Positions 1 through 6,831 of a stretch of DNA of 15,867 bases are shown here, one piece after another. The stretch is from assembly GCA_030592655.1 (NCBI GenBank), contig JAUVIQ010000043.1, positions 1 through 15,867 of the forward strand. The letters are read 5' to 3'. Origin of the DNA: Planctomycetales bacterium (GTDB taxonomy: Bacteria; Planctomycetota; Phycisphaerae; SM23-33). The position numbers and the translations under genes are program-made. The notes beneath the pieces are model-generated. The model was not told where the DNA came from. It searched no databases and saw nothing but the letters and a program-made list of their open reading frames with translations. How positions within the stretch are numbered: position 1 is the stretch's first letter; each line of letters opens with the position of its first letter.

Positions 1-2
1 GA

Positions 3-146
3 TTTATCGTCTCATTCCTCATTCTCCTGGTCGATATGGCCAGACTCGATAAAGTTCATTGGATGCATCAACCGTTCCTTACGTTCACCATCCTCGTCGC
101 GGGCGGGCTAATCTGCATGGCTATATCGTCCGTCAAACGCAAGTAA
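3..146 (+). CDS. C-terminal end of a membrane protein (partial)
   Basis: An open frame enters from the left edge and ends at a TAA at 144-146, giving 47 residues with no visible start. The translation holds two hydrophobic stretches, FIVSFLILLVDMA at its beginning and FLTFTILVAGLICMAI near its end, separated by a short polar segment (RLDKVHWMHQP), and finishes with a basic tail SSVKRK. This is the pattern of the last two transmembrane helices of a polytopic inner-membrane protein with a cytoplasmic positively charged end. The other two forward frames close earlier. The family cannot be identified from this fragment. It is followed by 128 nt before dapB, which include a repeat run, so co-transcription with dapB is possible but not shown. 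Confidence 0.55.
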   Translation, partial: FIVSFLILLVDMARLDKVHWMHQPFLTFTILVAGGLICMAISSVKRK

Positions 147-197
147 GAGGAGTTTTCCTGAAGAGTCTGTGGATGAGCCGTCAAGTCTACCTTTTTT

Positions 198-260
198 AAT
201 CCGTGTAATCCGTGTAATCTGTGGGCTATTCTGTTTGTTGTTCGCGTTGTTCGCGGCTTA
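198..260. repeat. Short-word tandem repeats upstream of dapB
   Basis: Two word runs lie side by side. Positions 198-225 contain a 9-bp word (ATCCGTGTA) repeated with a decayed third copy. Positions 240-260 contain GTTCGCGT-TGTTCGCGG-CTTA, itself built from two copies of GTTCGCG. A near copy of the second run (19 of 21 bases) occurs on the minus strand at 5899-5919, just ahead of psd. This resembles the other word-repeat islands in the window, but no inverted partner is seen here. Confidence 0.6.
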
Positions 261-274
261 AAAGGAAATAACCA

Positions 275-1066
275 ATGACAAAGATAGCGATAACCGGAGC
301 GGCTGGGCGGATGGGTCGGCGGATAGCGGCATTGGCGATTGCGTCGGAGCAGTTCGATATTGTTTCGGCTTTGGAATCGACGGGCGCAGAAGCAATCGGA
401 CGCGACATCGGCGAATTGGCCGGAGTGGGGGCCTTCGGCGTGAAAGTTACGGAGCAACTGGCCGACTCGCCGCAGGTGCTGATCGATTTTTCGCTGCCCG
501 AAGGGACAATGCGGTGGCTTGAGGTCTGCCGGGAGCACAATATAGCGATGGTCATCGGCACGACAGGCCTGACCGAATCGCAGCAGGCGGAGGTGGCGGA
601 TTCCGCCTCGCAGATAGCGATCGTCCATGCAGCCAATATGTCCGTCGGCGTGAACATGCTGCTGAAGGTCGTCGGCGAGGTGGCGGCGGCGCTCGGCGAG
701 GATTACGACGTCGAGGTCGTCGAAACCCATCACCGTTTCAAGAAAGACGCCCCTTCGGGTACCGCCATCGCGCTGGCGAAAGCTGTTTGCGACGCGACGG
801 GCAGGCAGTACGGCGAGGCCGCCGTTCTTGGCAGGGGTGGCAAAAGCCCGCGCCGCCCCGGCGAGATAGGCATGCACGCCGTCCGCCTGGGCGATACGGT
901 CGGCGAGCACAGCGTCCATTTCGGCTGCCTCGGCGAGACGGTAACGATCTCGCACTCGGCCCACACGCGCGACACATTCGCTCGCGGCGCGCTGCGTGCA
1001 GCCTTATGGCTTGCCGGGAAGAAGCCCGGGCTTTACTCTATGCAGGATGTTCTGTTCGGAAAATGA
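275..1066 (+). CDS. dapB: 4-hydroxy-tetrahydrodipicolinate reductase
   Basis: DapB reduces 4-hydroxy-tetrahydrodipicolinate with NAD(P)H in the cytoplasmic pathway to diaminopimelate and lysine. The 263-residue product has the usual family length. The N-terminal nucleotide-binding loop is GAAGRMG (8-14), followed by GTTG (95-98), the conserved ANMSVGVN (119-126) and the substrate and catalytic signature ETHHRFKKDAPSGTA (150-164). The C-terminal part keeps the GEHSVHFG and SHSAHTRDTFARGA blocks. The ATG at 275 has AAGGAAA at 262-268 as ribosome binding site. The stop overlaps an ATG (ATGA) belonging to the next reading frame, so it probably forms a transcript with the downstream URO-D gene. 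A diaminopimelate pathway implies lysine synthesis and, by inference, peptidoglycan. The identification is secure. Confidence 0.96.
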   Translation: MTKIAITGAAGRMGRRIAALAIASEQFDIVSALESTGAEAIGRDIGELAGVGAFGVKVTEQLADSPQVLIDFSLPEGTMRWLEVCREHNIAMVIGTTGLTESQQAEVADSASQIAIVHAANMSVGVNMLLKVVGEVAAALGEDYDVEVVETHHRFKKDAPSGTAIALAKAVCDATGRQYGEAAVLGRGGKSPRRPGEIGMHAVRLGDTVGEHSVHFGCLGETVTISHSAHTRDTFARGALRAALWLAGKKPGLYSMQDVLFGK

Positions 1067-1092
1067 TCACAGTTTTTTGGGTGGAGAATAAC

Positions 1093-2331
1093 GTGTCGGA
1101 AACTTCTCGTCAGCGAATAAATCATGCACTTGACCACGTCCAGCCGGATCGCGTTCCGGTCGATTTTTGCTCGCATCGCGCCAGCGGCATCATGGCCATT
1201 GCTTATCGCAGGCTTCGGGAATTCCTGGGTCTGCCCGACCGACCGCCGCGAGTGCATGACGTGGTTCAGCACCTGGCGATGGTCGATGACGATGTGCTGG
1301 AGCGTTTCGGCATCGACGTGATCGACCTGTCCCGTTACTTCTGCGAGGATGAAAGCGACTGGAAGCCCTGGAAACTGCCCGACGGCAGCGATTGCCTGAT
1401 TCCCGCCTGGATGAACATCCGAAAGGAGGGCGACGACTGGTTCCTGTTCAGCCCCACCGGTCGGAATCTCGGAATCCAGAAGCCGCACATGCTCAATTTC
1501 GACCAGACTTATTGGCCGATGGTGGACGGCGTGCCGGAAGACCTTTCGAACCTTCCGGAAATTTTATCCGAAGTGCTCTGGACCACCCCAGGCCCGCCGA
1601 ACCCAGCCACCACCACGCCGGCCGATATGGCCAAAGCCGCCAAGGCGCTCCGCGAATCCACCGACAAAGCGATTGTAGCGCCCGTTCCGTTCGGCGGACG
1701 ACTTATGGAAACGGGGCAGTTCCTTTGCCGGAACGACAACTTCCTGCTGGCGCTTGCCGCCGAACCGGAGGCGATTCATCGCCTGCTGGACCGTCTGGTG
1801 GAGGTATATATTCCCCCGATGCAGGAGTTTCTGGAGGCTGTTGGGCCTTTTGTCGATATCCTTCGGTTTGGCGATGATCTGGGGATGCAGACAGGACCGC
1901 AGATTTCGCCGGCGATGTCCCGCGAGTTCTTCAAGCCGCGACACTCGCTTCTGTGGAACAAGGCGAAGGAATTGACCGGGAAAAAGGCGTTGCTGCACTG
2001 TTGCGGCGGCATCAGGCCGCTGCTGGACGACCTTATCGACGCGGGCCTGGACGCGGTCAACCCCGTCCAGACCAGTTGTAACGGGATGGACCCTTCCGGT
2101 CTGAAGGCGGATTTTGGGGACCGGTTGTGTTTTTGGGGCGGCGGTTGCGATACGCAGTCCGTCCTTCCGCACGCGACGCCCGAAGAAATCCGCACTCACG
2201 TGCTCGAGCGTTTGGAGATTTTCGCGCCCGGCGGCGGGTTCGTCTTTGCCCAGGTGCACAACATCACCGCCGACGTCCCGCCGGAAAACATCGTAGCAAT
2301 GTTCGACGCCGTCGCGGAATTCAATGGGTGA
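1093..2331 (+). CDS. URO-D superfamily protein (uroporphyrinogen decarboxylase/MtaA-like)
   Basis: The product (412 residues from GTG 1093) begins like the family (RQRINHALDHVQPDRVPVDF) and ends with the typical TIM-barrel tail (GGGFVFAQVHNITADVPPENI). Family members either decarboxylate uroporphyrinogen III or act as corrinoid-dependent methyltransferases with a zinc-thiolate site. LHCCGG (H302, C303, C304) resembles the MtaA zinc motif. A further cysteine occurs in GGGCDTQ (C352), but the last barrel strand has VHN where methyltransferases often carry the third cysteine, so methyl transfer is not assured. It is longer than canonical HemE and lacks its clear N-terminal signature. GTG 1093 was chosen because GGAG at 1083-1086 sits 6 nt upstream; ATG 1063, overlapping the dapB stop, would add 10 residues without a good ribosome site. 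The substrate is unknown. Confidence 0.8.
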   Translation: MSETSRQRINHALDHVQPDRVPVDFCSHRASGIMAIAYRRLREFLGLPDRPPRVHDVVQHLAMVDDDVLERFGIDVIDLSRYFCEDESDWKPWKLPDGSDCLIPAWMNIRKEGDDWFLFSPTGRNLGIQKPHMLNFDQTYWPMVDGVPEDLSNLPEILSEVLWTTPGPPNPATTTPADMAKAAKALRESTDKAIVAPVPFGGRLMETGQFLCRNDNFLLALAAEPEAIHRLLDRLVEVYIPPMQEFLEAVGPFVDILRFGDDLGMQTGPQISPAMSREFFKPRHSLLWNKAKELTGKKALLHCCGGIRPLLDDLIDAGLDAVNPVQTSCNGMDPSGLKADFGDRLCFWGGGCDTQSVLPHATPEEIRTHVLERLEIFAPGGGFVFAQVHNITADVPPENIVAMFDAVAEFNG

Positions 2332-2398
2332 GAGGTCGGGCGAGTTTTTTAGTTAAGGCACCTGACAAAATGGGCCGCCTGTGCCTCTGCGGCCTATC

Positions 2399-2407
2399 TG
2401 TTATAAT
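2399..2407 (+). promoter_or_regulatory. Extended -10 promoter of recJ
   Basis: TGTTATAAT is a perfect extended -10 element (TG, one base, TATAAT), 48 nt before the recJ ATG. No good -35 is present at 17 nt, as expected for extended -10 promoters. An inverted pair GGCCGC (2373-2378) and GCGGCC (2388-2393) occupies the -35 to spacer region and could be an operator or chance. RecJ is therefore likely transcribed independently of the URO-D gene. Confidence 0.5.
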
Positions 2408-2455
2408 GTCTCCCGGTAATACGGTAACAATCGCACTGAAGGTGAGCAAAGACAC

Positions 2456-4210
2456 ATGGCGCGACGAATGGCATGGAAGCAGAACGGTTATCGCTGGGAG
2501 GTCGCCCCGGCCTGGGACGGTGCAGCCGATAACGCCCGTCAATTGAAGACCTCGCCGCTGATCGCGCAAATCCTGCATAATCGCGGACTGGACGAAATCG
2601 AGTCGGTCCGCAGGTTTCTCAATCCCAAACTGACCGATCTTCATCCGCCCGAATTACTAGGTGGAATCGACGTTGCCGTTGAGCGATTGACCAAGGCTGT
2701 ACGCGACGGTGAAAAAATCTGCATCTACGGCGATTACGACGTTGACGGTATGACAGCCGTTGCGATTCTCTATCGCCTCCTGGCGATGCACGGCGCGGAG
2801 GTTGATTACTATGTGCCTCATCGACTTGAGGAGGGTTATGGCGTTAACGTCGAAGCCATCGGGAAAATAGCCGACGACGGGGTCAAACTGCTGGTAACGG
2901 TGGATTGCGGCGTTACCGCCGTTGAGCAATTGCGCCGGGCCGGCGAGTTGGGTATGGATGTTATCGTAACGGACCATCATGCTCCCGATCCGGTACTTCC
3001 TGATGTCCTGGCGATAATTCATCCAGCCTTGCCCGACGGTAACTATCCCAACGCCGATCTTGCAGGCGCGGGTGTAGCCTTCAAACTCGCCTGGCATCTG
3101 GCGTGCCGGATGTGCGGGTCCGATCGCGTGGATGAACCGATGCGGAATTTCCTTCTGGAGGCTACGACGCTGGCGGCGCTGGGGACCATTGCCGACGTGG
3201 TTCCGCTGTTGGATGAGAACCGCGTCCTGGCAGTTTATGGTCTGAAGGGCCTTGCGGCGACGGAGCATCCGGGTCTCCGCGCCCTGATAACTTCCGCCCG
3301 TCTGGCCGGCGAGCGGCTCGATGCGTTTGACGTTGGTTTTCGCCTTGCACCGCGTCTGAACGCTTGCGGACGGATGGGTCATGCCCGACTTGCCGTTGAA
3401 TTGCTGACTCGCGCCGAACCGGACCGCTGCCGGGAAATCGCCGAATATCTCGAAAAGCAGAACGCCGAGAGGCAAAAGGTCGAGCGTCAGATTACCGAAG
3501 AGGCCGTCGATATGGTCCGCTCAGGCCGGGACGACGATAAGGCCATTGTGCTCGCTTCGCCCGGTTGGCATGCCGGAGTCGTCGGTATCGTGGCTTCGCG
3601 CATGGTGGACCGTTTCGGAAAACCCGCTGTTATAATCGCCCTGGACGGTGAGGGCGGGCGCGGTTCGGCAAGGAGCGTCGATGGTTTTCACATGCGCGAC
3701 GCATTGGCTGCTTGTGGCGAACACCTGATAAATTTCGGTGGGCACGCGATGGCCGGCGGGCTGAGTTTGTCGGTCGATTCCGTCGAAAAATTCAAAGCCG
3801 ATTTTAACCGCTATGCCGCCGACAATATCTCCGAAGAGATAACTCTGCCGGTGTTGCAAATTGACGCCGAGATTACCATCTCCGAACTGTCTTACCAGGT
3901 CGTCGAGCAGTTGGAGCGAATGGGTCCTTTCGGTCGGGGCAATCCACGCTCGCTTATGGCGATACGCTCGGCGAGGATTATGACGCCCCCGCAGCGGATG
4001 GGTCGCAACGGTGGGACGGTAAGTTTCATTGTCGGTCAGGACCAGCCCAAGCCGGGACGATTGCGATGCGTCGGCTTCGGGATGGGCGAATTGGTAGATA
4101 AACTCGCCGGCGTCAATACGGTCGATATTGTCGGCGAACCGGTGCTGAATCATTTCAACGGCCGAAGTAGCGTCGAAATGCACCTGCGAGACGTTGCAAT
4201 TTCCAATTGA
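2456..4210 (+). CDS. recJ: Single-stranded-DNA-specific exonuclease RecJ
   Basis: RecJ degrades single-stranded DNA 5' to 3' in RecF-pathway recombination, mismatch and base-excision repair. The 584-residue product has normal length. The DHH catalytic domain shows YGDYDVDG (91-98), VTVDCG (147-152), the name-giving TDHH (172-175) and GTIADVVPL (243-251). LAPRLNACGRMGHA (297-310) follows. The DHHA1 domain carries HAGVVGIVASR (372-382), GRGSARSVDGFH (401-412) and FGGHAMAGG (427-435). The C-terminal part with PFGRGNP corresponds to the OB-fold. All metal-binding aspartates and histidines expected in the motifs are present. The ATG at 2456 is preceded by AAGGTGAG. The last three codons (I-S-N) and the TGA lie inside the first copy of a CAATTTCCAATTGA repeat, so the repeat sets the C terminus. 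Confidence 0.96.
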   Translation: MARRMAWKQNGYRWEVAPAWDGAADNARQLKTSPLIAQILHNRGLDEIESVRRFLNPKLTDLHPPELLGGIDVAVERLTKAVRDGEKICIYGDYDVDGMTAVAILYRLLAMHGAEVDYYVPHRLEEGYGVNVEAIGKIADDGVKLLVTVDCGVTAVEQLRRAGELGMDVIVTDHHAPDPVLPDVLAIIHPALPDGNYPNADLAGAGVAFKLAWHLACRMCGSDRVDEPMRNFLLEATTLAALGTIADVVPLLDENRVLAVYGLKGLAATEHPGLRALITSARLAGERLDAFDVGFRLAPRLNACGRMGHARLAVELLTRAEPDRCREIAEYLEKQNAERQKVERQITEEAVDMVRSGRDDDKAIVLASPGWHAGVVGIVASRMVDRFGKPAVIIALDGEGGRGSARSVDGFHMRDALAACGEHLINFGGHAMAGGLSLSVDSVEKFKADFNRYAADNISEEITLPVLQIDAEITISELSYQVVEQLERMGPFGRGNPRSLMAIRSARIMTPPQRMGRNGGTVSFIVGQDQPKPGRLRCVGFGMGELVDKLAGVNTVDIVGEPVLNHFNGRSSVEMHLRDVAISN

Positions 4211-4277
4211 CAATTTTCAATTTCCAATTGAGCAGAAAAACAGACGGATGCTCTTTCAATTGGAAATTGGAAATTGC
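4196..4277. repeat. Inverted word repeat between convergent recJ and pssA
   Basis: CAATTTCCAATTGA occurs twice in direct orientation (4197-4210 and 4218-4231), and its exact complement TCAATTGGAAATTG occurs at 4256-4269, giving a perfect 14-bp stem with a 24-nt loop. An alternative outer stem pairs GCAATTTCCAATT (4196-4208) with 4265-4277. The recJ stop codon lies in the first copy. The place, between convergent genes, would suit a bidirectional terminator, but there is no adjacent T-run on the stem. Confidence 0.75.
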
Positions 4278-4280
4278 TTA

Positions 4281-4301
4281 CCTGTTTTACAGGATTATTT
4301 T
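4281..4301 (+). terminator. Possible small intrinsic terminator after recJ
   Basis: CCTGT (4281-4285) and ACAGG (4289-4293) form a 5-bp stem with a TTT loop, followed by ATTATTTTT. It is short and has little GC, so it is a weak candidate that may act with the larger inverted repeat just upstream. Confidence 0.3.
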
Positions 4302-4326
4302 TCCCGTAGGGACACTACGTGTTATT

Positions 4327-5199
4327 TCACTCTGGCTTACTTGTGGATTTTTTCCACAGGGTCTGAACCGGTCCGCTTGCGGTGTAGGCGATTGCCGCCA
4401 GTGGGAGTGCGAATTGTCTGAATACCAGTCCGGCGACGATTACGATAAGGGCAATGACGACATGGCTGAAGGGTCTGCGCCCCAGTACGAAGCGGTTGAC
4501 GAGGTGTGAATATCTAAATCGCGTTACCATCAGGATTGCCGCTGCGAAGGTCGCCGCCGGAAGGGTTGAACCGACGGTGATGTTCAGCCACCTTGCCTCC
4601 TCAGCGCCCTGAATATGTCCGAACAGCAGCACCATCGCCGCGACAAGCACCGCTGCTGCCGGCGACGGCAAGCCCTGGAAGTACATGTGATGCAGCACGT
4701 CAGGGGCGTTCTCGACAGTGAACCTCGCCAGGCGAAGTATCACGCAGCAAAGATAGATAACCGCGATGACCATCACCGCCTTTCCGAGCAATGACGCCTG
4801 CGGCGCGAAAATTTCGAAGTCGGGAATCTCCCTCGTCATAGCGACTGCGTGGACCATTAGTATCGCTGGCGCTACGCCGAAACTGATAATATCGCACAGA
4901 CTGTCGAGCATAGCGCCGAAATCGGACGCCTGGCGGGTCATCCTGGCCACACGCCCGTCAAGTGCGTCGAACAGCAAGGCTGCGAAAATAAGCCAGGATG
5001 CTATCATCAGGTTGTCAAGCCCTTCGGCGTTACCGAGACCAGCCTTGGTGGCGTAGTGGATAGAGGCAAAACCGGCTGTACCGTTCATCAGCGTTACAAT
5101 TGTCGGAAGGGCGGCGATGCTGCGAAGGACCGTTTTACGCAGCGGTTTCTGGCTGGGCGATTCGACGCCGGAGGATTCTTTGTCTGTCTGGTCGGTCAC
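4327..5199 (-). CDS. pssA: CDP-diacylglycerol--serine O-phosphatidyltransferase
   Basis: This integral membrane enzyme makes phosphatidylserine from CDP-diacylglycerol and serine. The 290-residue product carries the complete CDP-alcohol phosphotransferase signature DG-x2-AR-x8-G-x3-D-x3-D at D81, G82, A85, R86, G95, D99 and D103. Before it stands the PTIVTLMNG block usual in bacterial PssA, and several hydrophobic segments follow (about 104-120, 134-150, 170-190, 200-220, 240-270). Polar ends of about 20 residues at the N terminus and SGPVQTLWKKSTSKPE at the C terminus are presumably cytosolic. Its ATG overlaps the psd stop by 4 nt, so the two are translationally coupled and supply consecutive steps to phosphatidylethanolamine. 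The pairing with psd favours PssA over other CDP-alcohol transferases. Confidence 0.92.
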   Translation of the reverse strand: MTDQTDKESSGVESPSQKPLRKTVLRSIAALPTIVTLMNGTAGFASIHYATKAGLGNAEGLDNLMIASWLIFAALLFDALDGRVARMTRQASDFGAMLDSLCDIISFGVAPAILMVHAVAMTREIPDFEIFAPQASLLGKAVMVIAVIYLCCVILRLARFTVENAPDVLHHMYFQGLPSPAAAVLVAAMVLLFGHIQGAEEARWLNITVGSTLPAATFAAAILMVTRFRYSHLVNRFVLGRRPFSHVVIALIVIVAGLVFRQFALPLAAIAYTASGPVQTLWKKSTSKPE

Positions 5200-5888
5200 T
5201 GTTGCTTCTCCTGCGACGGCCTGTCCCTACGGGGAAGACGGGCCAGGACGGTCCTGCCCGCCCGGACGGCTTGGCCGACCTCAACGGTAATTTCACCGAT
5301 TTGTCCCTGCGGTATCATTGTCTCGACGCGCGAGCCGAATTTGACCATGCCGATTCGTTCAGCCGTGGCGGTCTCCTGCCCGACATGCAGGTCGGTAACA
5401 ATCCGACGAGCGATAAACCCGGCAATCTGACGGACAACCACCGGAAACGCCTGGCCGTTGCTGCTGGTGGCTGACAGATGGATCGTCGCGGATTCGTTTA
5501 ATTCGGCGGCTTCGGGTTTTCGTGCATCGGCGTATCCGCCGGGGGCGTGTTCGATCTTCGTTACTGTTCCGTCGCATGGGCTGCGATTTACGTGGACGTT
5601 GAAGATGCTCATAAAGATTCCGATTCGCACTCCGTCGGTTCCGAGCGGGCTGTCGGCGCCGACCGGCGTAATATCGACGACCTTTCCGTCGGCGGGGGAT
5701 ATAAAGGCGTTATCTTCGGCTGGACTTCGTTGCGGGTCGCGGAAGAAGCACAGCACATACACCCATATCGCCGCTGGAAGGATCGCCACAGGCCAGAACA
5801 ACCAAGCCGCCACCGCCGCCAGAAGTCCGCAAACGATTGTGGTGATAACAATCTCACGCAAGCCATATTTTGTCAGGGGAATTCGCAC
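5196..5888 (-). CDS. psd: Phosphatidylserine decarboxylase proenzyme, short type
   Basis: Psd decarboxylates phosphatidylserine to phosphatidylethanolamine using a pyruvoyl group made by self-cleavage. The 230-residue length fits the short (PSD-A) class. Two hydrophobic stretches (about 13-31 and 33-48) anchor the N terminus. FFRDPQR (48-54), SPADGKV (64-70), FMSIFNVHVNRSP (92-104) and the cleavage site FGSR with G185-S186 are all present, so both the beta chain and the short pyruvoyl alpha chain (from S186) can form. D67 and H99 are candidates for the other triad residues. The start is GTG at 5886-5888; no clear Shine-Dalgarno is visible, but a 21-bp word similar to that ahead of dapB lies 10 nt upstream. 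It comes before pssA, with a 4-nt overlap. Confidence 0.92.
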   Translation of the reverse strand: MRIPLTKYGLREIVITTIVCGLLAAVAAWLFWPVAILPAAIWVYVLCFFRDPQRSPAEDNAFISPADGKVVDITPVGADSPLGTDGVRIGIFMSIFNVHVNRSPCDGTVTKIEHAPGGYADARKPEAAELNESATIHLSATSSNGQAFPVVVRQIAGFIARRIVTDLHVGQETATAERIGMVKFGSRVETMIPQGQIGEITVEVGQAVRAGRTVLARLPRRDRPSQEKQQ

Positions 5889-5898
5889 AACATCAGTT

Positions 5899-5919
5899 TA
5901 AGCCGCAAACGACGCGAAC
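5899..5919 (-). repeat. Leader word shared with dapB
   Basis: Read on the minus strand this is GTTCGCGTCGTT-TGCGGCTTA, which differs at 2 of 21 positions from the word at 240-260 on the plus strand. In both places the word points toward the downstream start codon and ends 10 nt (psd) or 14 nt (dapB) before it. It could be a dispersed repeat or a shared leader element. Confidence 0.5.
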
Positions 5920-5923
5920 GGGA

Positions 5924-6069
5924 GAAAAAAAGGGGACGGGAGTCTTTTTTTTAGAAAAGGGGTCAGGAGCCTTTTTACGGCATCGGGACGAAAAGACGGA
6001 AAAAGACGTAGTGGTAAAAAAGGCTCCTGGCCCCTTTTCTAAAAAAAAGACTCCCGTCCCCTTTTTTTC
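5924..6069. repeat. Long inverted repeat with 53-bp arms
   Basis: The arm at 5924-5976 is the reverse complement of 6017-6069 with 52 of 53 matches; the loop is 40 nt (5977-6016). Each arm alternates G/C blocks and homopolymers: seven A, GGGGACGGGAGTC, eight T, AGAAAAGGGG, then CAGGAGCC and a T-run. It lies between coaB and psd, both on the minus strand. The coaB reading frame runs into the right arm and stops at a TAG formed there (6039-6041). On transcripts of either strand the element would fold into a very stable hairpin flanked by U-runs, so termination or RNase III cleavage is plausible. Small frames inside it (KKGTGVFF-like) simply read the repeat and are not called as genes. Confidence 0.9.
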
Positions 6070-6674
6070 AGCAGTGCGATGATTTCTCTCGCCAGGTCGG
6101 TCTTGCTTCGAGAGGCCCATGGCAGGGCGATTCCGGTGGGCGATAGGATGCAGGCTTCGGAGGATTCCGCCGACATTGCAGCGGGAGTGTTTCCGACGAG
6201 GTAGTCGCAGTTCTTGCTCTCCATTTTCCGACGGGCCTTTTCTTCGTCGGCTTCATCCTCAACGGCGAAACCAACGATAATCTGTCGTTTACCCTTTCGA
6301 CGCCCCAGGCCGGCAAGGATGTCTTCAGTCGGCGTGAGTGTTATCCGTATCGGTCCGGTGGAGCGGGAAATCTTTCCGGTAGAGGTTTTTTCAACGGTGA
6401 AGTCGCCTACAGCCGCGGCCATGATGAGCGCATCGCATTCGGCGAAGCGGGCGTCGAGTGCGGCTTTCAATTCCTCGACAGTCGTGAACTTTACGACCTC
6501 ACACCCATCCGGCGGTTCTATCGCCACCGGGCCTGTGATTAGCGTTACCTTGTGCCCGTCGGCAACGGCAGCGGCGGCGCAGGCGTAACCCATCCGTCCA
6601 CTCGAAGCGTTGGTAATGAAACGAACGCTGTCGATATACTCCCGCGTCGGCCCTGATGTGATGATGATTTTCAT
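6039..6674 (-). CDS. coaB: Phosphopantothenate--cysteine ligase, stand-alone CoaB
   Basis: CoaB joins cysteine to 4'-phosphopantothenate in coenzyme A synthesis. The 211-residue product aligns only with the C-terminal half of the usual bifunctional CoaBC. It begins directly at the ligase domain with SGPTREYIDSVRFITNASSG (7-26), then AAAVGDF (86-92), LTPTEDILAGL (113-123), VGFAVEDE (134-141) and NCDYLVGN (155-162). The decarboxylase half is a separate gene 1.1 kb upstream, with a phosphoesterase gene between them. The natural domain ends near AREIIALLKK; the final residues RGRESFF and the stop are encoded by the right arm of the 53-bp inverted repeat. The ribosome binding site before ATG 6674 is weak. 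Stand-alone CoaB proteins are known in some bacteria, so the split need not impair function. Confidence 0.9.
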   Translation of the reverse strand: MKIIITSGPTREYIDSVRFITNASSGRMGYACAAAAVADGHKVTLITGPVAIEPPDGCEVVKFTTVEELKAALDARFAECDALIMAAAVGDFTVEKTSTGKISRSTGPIRITLTPTEDILAGLGRRKGKRQIIVGFAVEDEADEEKARRKMESKNCDYLVGNTPAAMSAESSEACILSPTGIALPWASRSKTDLAREIIALLKKRGRESFF

Positions 6675-6702
6675 TGCAAGGATTATCCGTTGTTGAAACA
6701 GA

Positions 6703-6805
6703 ATAGCAGGATTATAGGGATTACAGGATTATAAGGATTTTTTTAGAGTTTTTTTCCCGTAATTTTAAAATCCCTGTAATCCTGTAATCCCTATAATCCC
6801 GCTAT
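6703..6805. repeat. Inverted word repeat with 39-bp arms
   Basis: Positions 6703-6741 pair with 6767-6805 (36 of 39 matches; loop 25 nt). The arms are built of related words such as GGATTATAG, GGATTACAG and GGATTATAA. The element fills the gap between the metallophosphoesterase stop and the coaB start, both on the minus strand. It could separate coaB from upstream transcription or be a processing site. No T-run of terminator type follows the stem directly on the minus strand. Confidence 0.85.
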
Positions 6806-6831
6806 CCTCTTCTTCTTCTTTGTAATCAAAC

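Noticed and set aside
198..225. CRISPR array
   Set aside because: The 9-bp words are directly tandem without spacers; nowhere in the window are there regularly spaced repeats of 24-40 bp, and no cas genes are present.
68..964. 298-codon open frame on the minus strand opposite dapB
   Set aside because: It is antisense to a clearly identified dapB, its translation has no family resemblance, and it extends through the repeat upstream of dapB. High GC content makes such shadow frames common.
2657..3475. 272-codon minus-strand frame inside recJ, and similar ones at 3521-4213 and 1564-2259
   Set aside because: All lie opposite conserved coding sequence and have no recognisable motifs or ribosome sites.
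4303..5233. 11-bp inverted match CCCGTAGGGAC / GTCCCTACGGG flanking pssA
   Set aside because: Matches of this length are expected by chance tens of times among all pairs in a window this size, and the right copy lies inside psd coding sequence.
5870..6120. Small overlapping frames on both strands (70 and 75 codons) with KKGTGVFF-like sequence
   Set aside because: They consist almost entirely of the 53-bp inverted repeat read in both directions; the similarity between the two products is a result of the palindrome.
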